DNA of 64,000 bases from NCBI GenBank assembly GCA_002355455.1, contig AP017375.1, forward strand, positions 2,728,001-2,792,000, written 5' to 3'. The position numbers and the translations under genes are program-made. This DNA is from Stanieria sp. NIES-3757 (lineage in GTDB: Bacteria > Cyanobacteriota > Cyanobacteriia > Cyanobacteriales > Xenococcaceae). Below, one piece after another: positions 62,696 to 64,000 of this stretch. The notes under the pieces were generated by a model, which was given only the letters and a program-made list of their open reading frames with translations, did not search any database and was not told the DNA's origin. Position 1 is the stretch's first letter. Each line of letters starts with the position of its first letter.

Positions 62696-63151
62696 ATGCG
62701 TCGTTATTGGCGATTTATTACTACCGTACTTGGCATTATTTTTCGTCATCCTATTACAGGAGTTACGATTATTCCTATTTTATCTGATGGTCGAATTGTC
62801 TTAGTTAAGCGTCAAGATACTGGACAGTGGGGTTTACCTGGTGGGATGGTAGATTGGGGCGAAGATATTCCTAACAGCGTCTATCGAGAATTAGAAGAAG
62901 AAACTGGGTTAAATTTAGTCAAAATGAAGCGTTTAGTTGGAGTTTACTCTGCACCAAACCGTGACCCTAGAATTCATTCTATATCGATTTTGATTGAAGC
63001 AGAAGCACAAGGTCAATTAGAAGTTAGAGATAAGTTAGAAATTTCAGAAGTTAAAGCTTTTTTACCAGAAGAGTTACCTTTAGGAAATCTTAGTCACGAT
63101 CATGATCGTCAATTAAAAGACTATCTTAACGGTGTAACAATGATCGCCTAG
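62696..63151 (+). CDS. NUDIX hydrolase
   Basis: A 151-residue Nudix enzyme when started at the ATG at 62696 (MRRYWRFITT). The complete Nudix box spans GGMVDWGEDIPNSVY-RELEEETGL (about residues 49-72), matching GX5EX7REUXEEXGU. A short hydrophobic N-terminus (about 6-26) may contact membrane. Substrate (nucleotide or sugar-nucleotide) is unknown. It follows argH after 22 bp on the same strand. Confidence 0.92.
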   Translation: MRRYWRFITTVLGIIFRHPITGVTIIPILSDGRIVLVKRQDTGQWGLPGGMVDWGEDIPNSVYRELEEETGLNLVKMKRLVGVYSAPNRDPRIHSISILIEAEAQGQLEVRDKLEISEVKAFLPEELPLGNLSHDHDRQLKDYLNGVTMIA

Positions 63152-63345
63152 CTTAACTTTTTTACTTCATCTAAATTGACAAATAAATTTTGATTTTAGT
63201 TATTTTAATTTCTATTTTTATTTAATAGTTTAAAATAGCAAAAATAGAAATAATACAAAATATGTATTTAAGAGTGAATTAAATTTAGTTAACAAGTTTA
63301 TCTTGTTAGTTATGACAAACTGTAGAGTAAATTAAATCAGAAGTT

Positions 63346-63660
63346 TTGCGATTGATTAACAGACTGATACTTATTATTGTAATATTTTTACTTATAAATT
63401 TTTGGGGAGCTACTCTTCCTGTCGAAGCTGCTTTTTGTCGAAATCTTAATAATCATAATATTTGTATTGTACAAATTAAGCGTAGTGCTAAATATTATTG
63501 GGAATATCGAGCAACTATTAGTATTGATGGCAAAAAAAGACTAAGAGAAATTTATGATTGTCGCACTCATTCTGTGATTAAAGCTGATCGTCAAATAATT
63601 CCTTTTGAATCTAATGGTGTAGGTGAACTAATTTGTAGTAGGTTTGCTAAAACTAATTAA
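63346..63660 (+). CDS. Small secreted protein, unknown function
   Basis: A 104-residue protein started at TTG 63346 (MRLINRLILIIVIFLLINF). A signal peptide (about 4-29, ending near EAA) is followed by a basic mature part with four Cys (AFCRNLNNHNICIVQIKR, YDCRTHSV and LICSRF), probably two disulfides. No ATG alternative lies in frame nearby, so TTG is the best start. No known family is claimed. Confidence 0.65.
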   Translation: MRLINRLILIIVIFLLINFWGATLPVEAAFCRNLNNHNICIVQIKRSAKYYWEYRATISIDGKKRLREIYDCRTHSVIKADRQIIPFESNGVGELICSRFAKTN

Positions 63661-63764
63661 TCATTTTTGTTGATTGTTAATAGTTGATTATTCATCCCTC
63701 ATAATTAGTAATTGGTAACTGTAACAGCTAATTTAAGAAATGTTGTCATTAAATTAATTATTGA

Positions 63765-64000
63765 CTATTTATTCTTGTCCGCTTCAAATTTTTTAATTAA
63801 AGATTGAGCAAATTGTAAAGCTTCTGCTTTATTAGTAATATTTCCTTCAATATACGCCACTTGAATTTCAGTTAGTAATTTACCAATTAAAGGTGAAGGT
63901 CGCAAAGATAAATGTTTAATTAGATCGTTCCCATTAACTAAGGGTTGAGGATGAGCAATTGAGTCTTGAGGATTTAGATATCTGGCAATTAAAGGATTTA
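63765..64000 (-). CDS. CCA tRNA nucleotidyltransferase, 3' end (partial)
   Basis: A minus-strand frame enters from the right edge and stops with TAG at 63765-63767. The visible part reads NPLIARYLNPQDSIAHPQPL, then VNGNDLIKHLSLRPSPLIGK and LLTEIQVAYIEGNITNKAEA. This LVNGxDL...L...P.P.IGxLLxEIQxAxxEGxI pattern is the C-terminal domain of CCA-adding enzyme/poly(A) polymerase family proteins. The catalytic N-terminus lies outside the window. Confidence 0.85.
   Translation of the reverse strand, partial: NPLIARYLNPQDSIAHPQPLVNGNDLIKHLSLRPSPLIGKLLTEIQVAYIEGNITNKAEALQFAQSLIKKFEADKNK

Noticed and set aside
1-64000. CRISPR arrays, tRNA or rRNA genes, prophage, or an intact insertion sequence.
   Set aside because: No spaced direct repeats, no T-arm-like GGTTCGAAT tract within a cloverleaf context, no rRNA sequence and no transposase or integrase motif were found in either strand.

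Overview
The window is chromosomal DNA of an AT-rich cyanobacterium. The evidence is a small photosystem II gene (psbX), the photosystem I biogenesis gene btpA, a TLP40-type thylakoid cyclophilin, a rimO-crhR pair arranged as in Synechocystis, and very many HIP1 octamers (GCGATCGC) both within and between genes. Low GC, scattered short palindromic repeats and many small hypothetical genes would suit a Stanieria/Pleurocapsa-like lineage, but the sequence alone does not fix the genus. No rRNA, tRNA, CRISPR array, prophage or intact transposase was seen.

Layout. 0-6.4 kb: an LpxB-like protein, a solitary ABC-2 permease, a J-domain/TPR operon facing a small conserved protein, and a catalytic-core-only LeuA-like enzyme. 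6.6-10.3 kb: a small membrane protein, a VWA protein, an ABM-type monooxygenase, an AEC transporter and a KDSR-like SDR. 10.3-13.1 kb (minus): efp, accB, a DUF2993 gene and a GerMN gene. 13.3-22.6 kb: cyclophilin, thiL, a GAF histidine kinase, an ABC1/UbiB kinase, a decayed toxin-antitoxin pair and tex. 22.6-28.2 kb: an envelope/exopolysaccharide region with a TpsB transporter, an aminotransferase pseudogene, a Wzc-like tyrosine autokinase with a coiled-coil tail and a repeat protein of unknown function. 28.3-31.9 kb: pdhA, accC, a YggT gene and psbX. 32-39.9 kb: a DUF815 ATPase, a coiled-coil protein with a 78-bp tandem repeat, thrC, crhR and rimO. 40-49 kb: btpA, a VKOR-thioredoxin fusion, a TauE/SafE gene, murD, a broken PIN toxin gene and der. 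49-57.5 kb: a GH5 glycosidase, a Ser/Thr kinase, a CPA2 antiporter with Usp domains, a pentapeptide protein, a methylenetetrahydrofolate reductase-like gene and trpS. 57.7-64 kb: ftsY, a SpoIIE phosphatase, argH, a Nudix gene, a small secreted protein and the 3' end of a CCA-adding enzyme gene.

Most genes are housekeeping: fatty-acid precursor supply (pdhA, accB, accC), translation (efp, trpS, rimO, der, ftsY), cell wall (murD), amino acids (thrC, argH), photosynthesis and redox (psbX, btpA, VKOR). The most unusual layer lies under the gene calls. GC-rich palindromic elements have entered coding sequences in frame. In thiL the element appears to have split a HIP1 site, and a related element in the histidine kinase shares a 15-nt core with it. 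Several degraded genes also lie in stretches that look empty: a RelE-like toxin, a PIN toxin with part of its antitoxin, a DUF29 tail and a DegT-type aminotransferase. No complete new multi-gene system can be proven here. The best candidates for new biology are the in-frame repeat family, the Wzc-tail/repeat-protein pair and a structured intergenic RNA candidate at 39966-40009.
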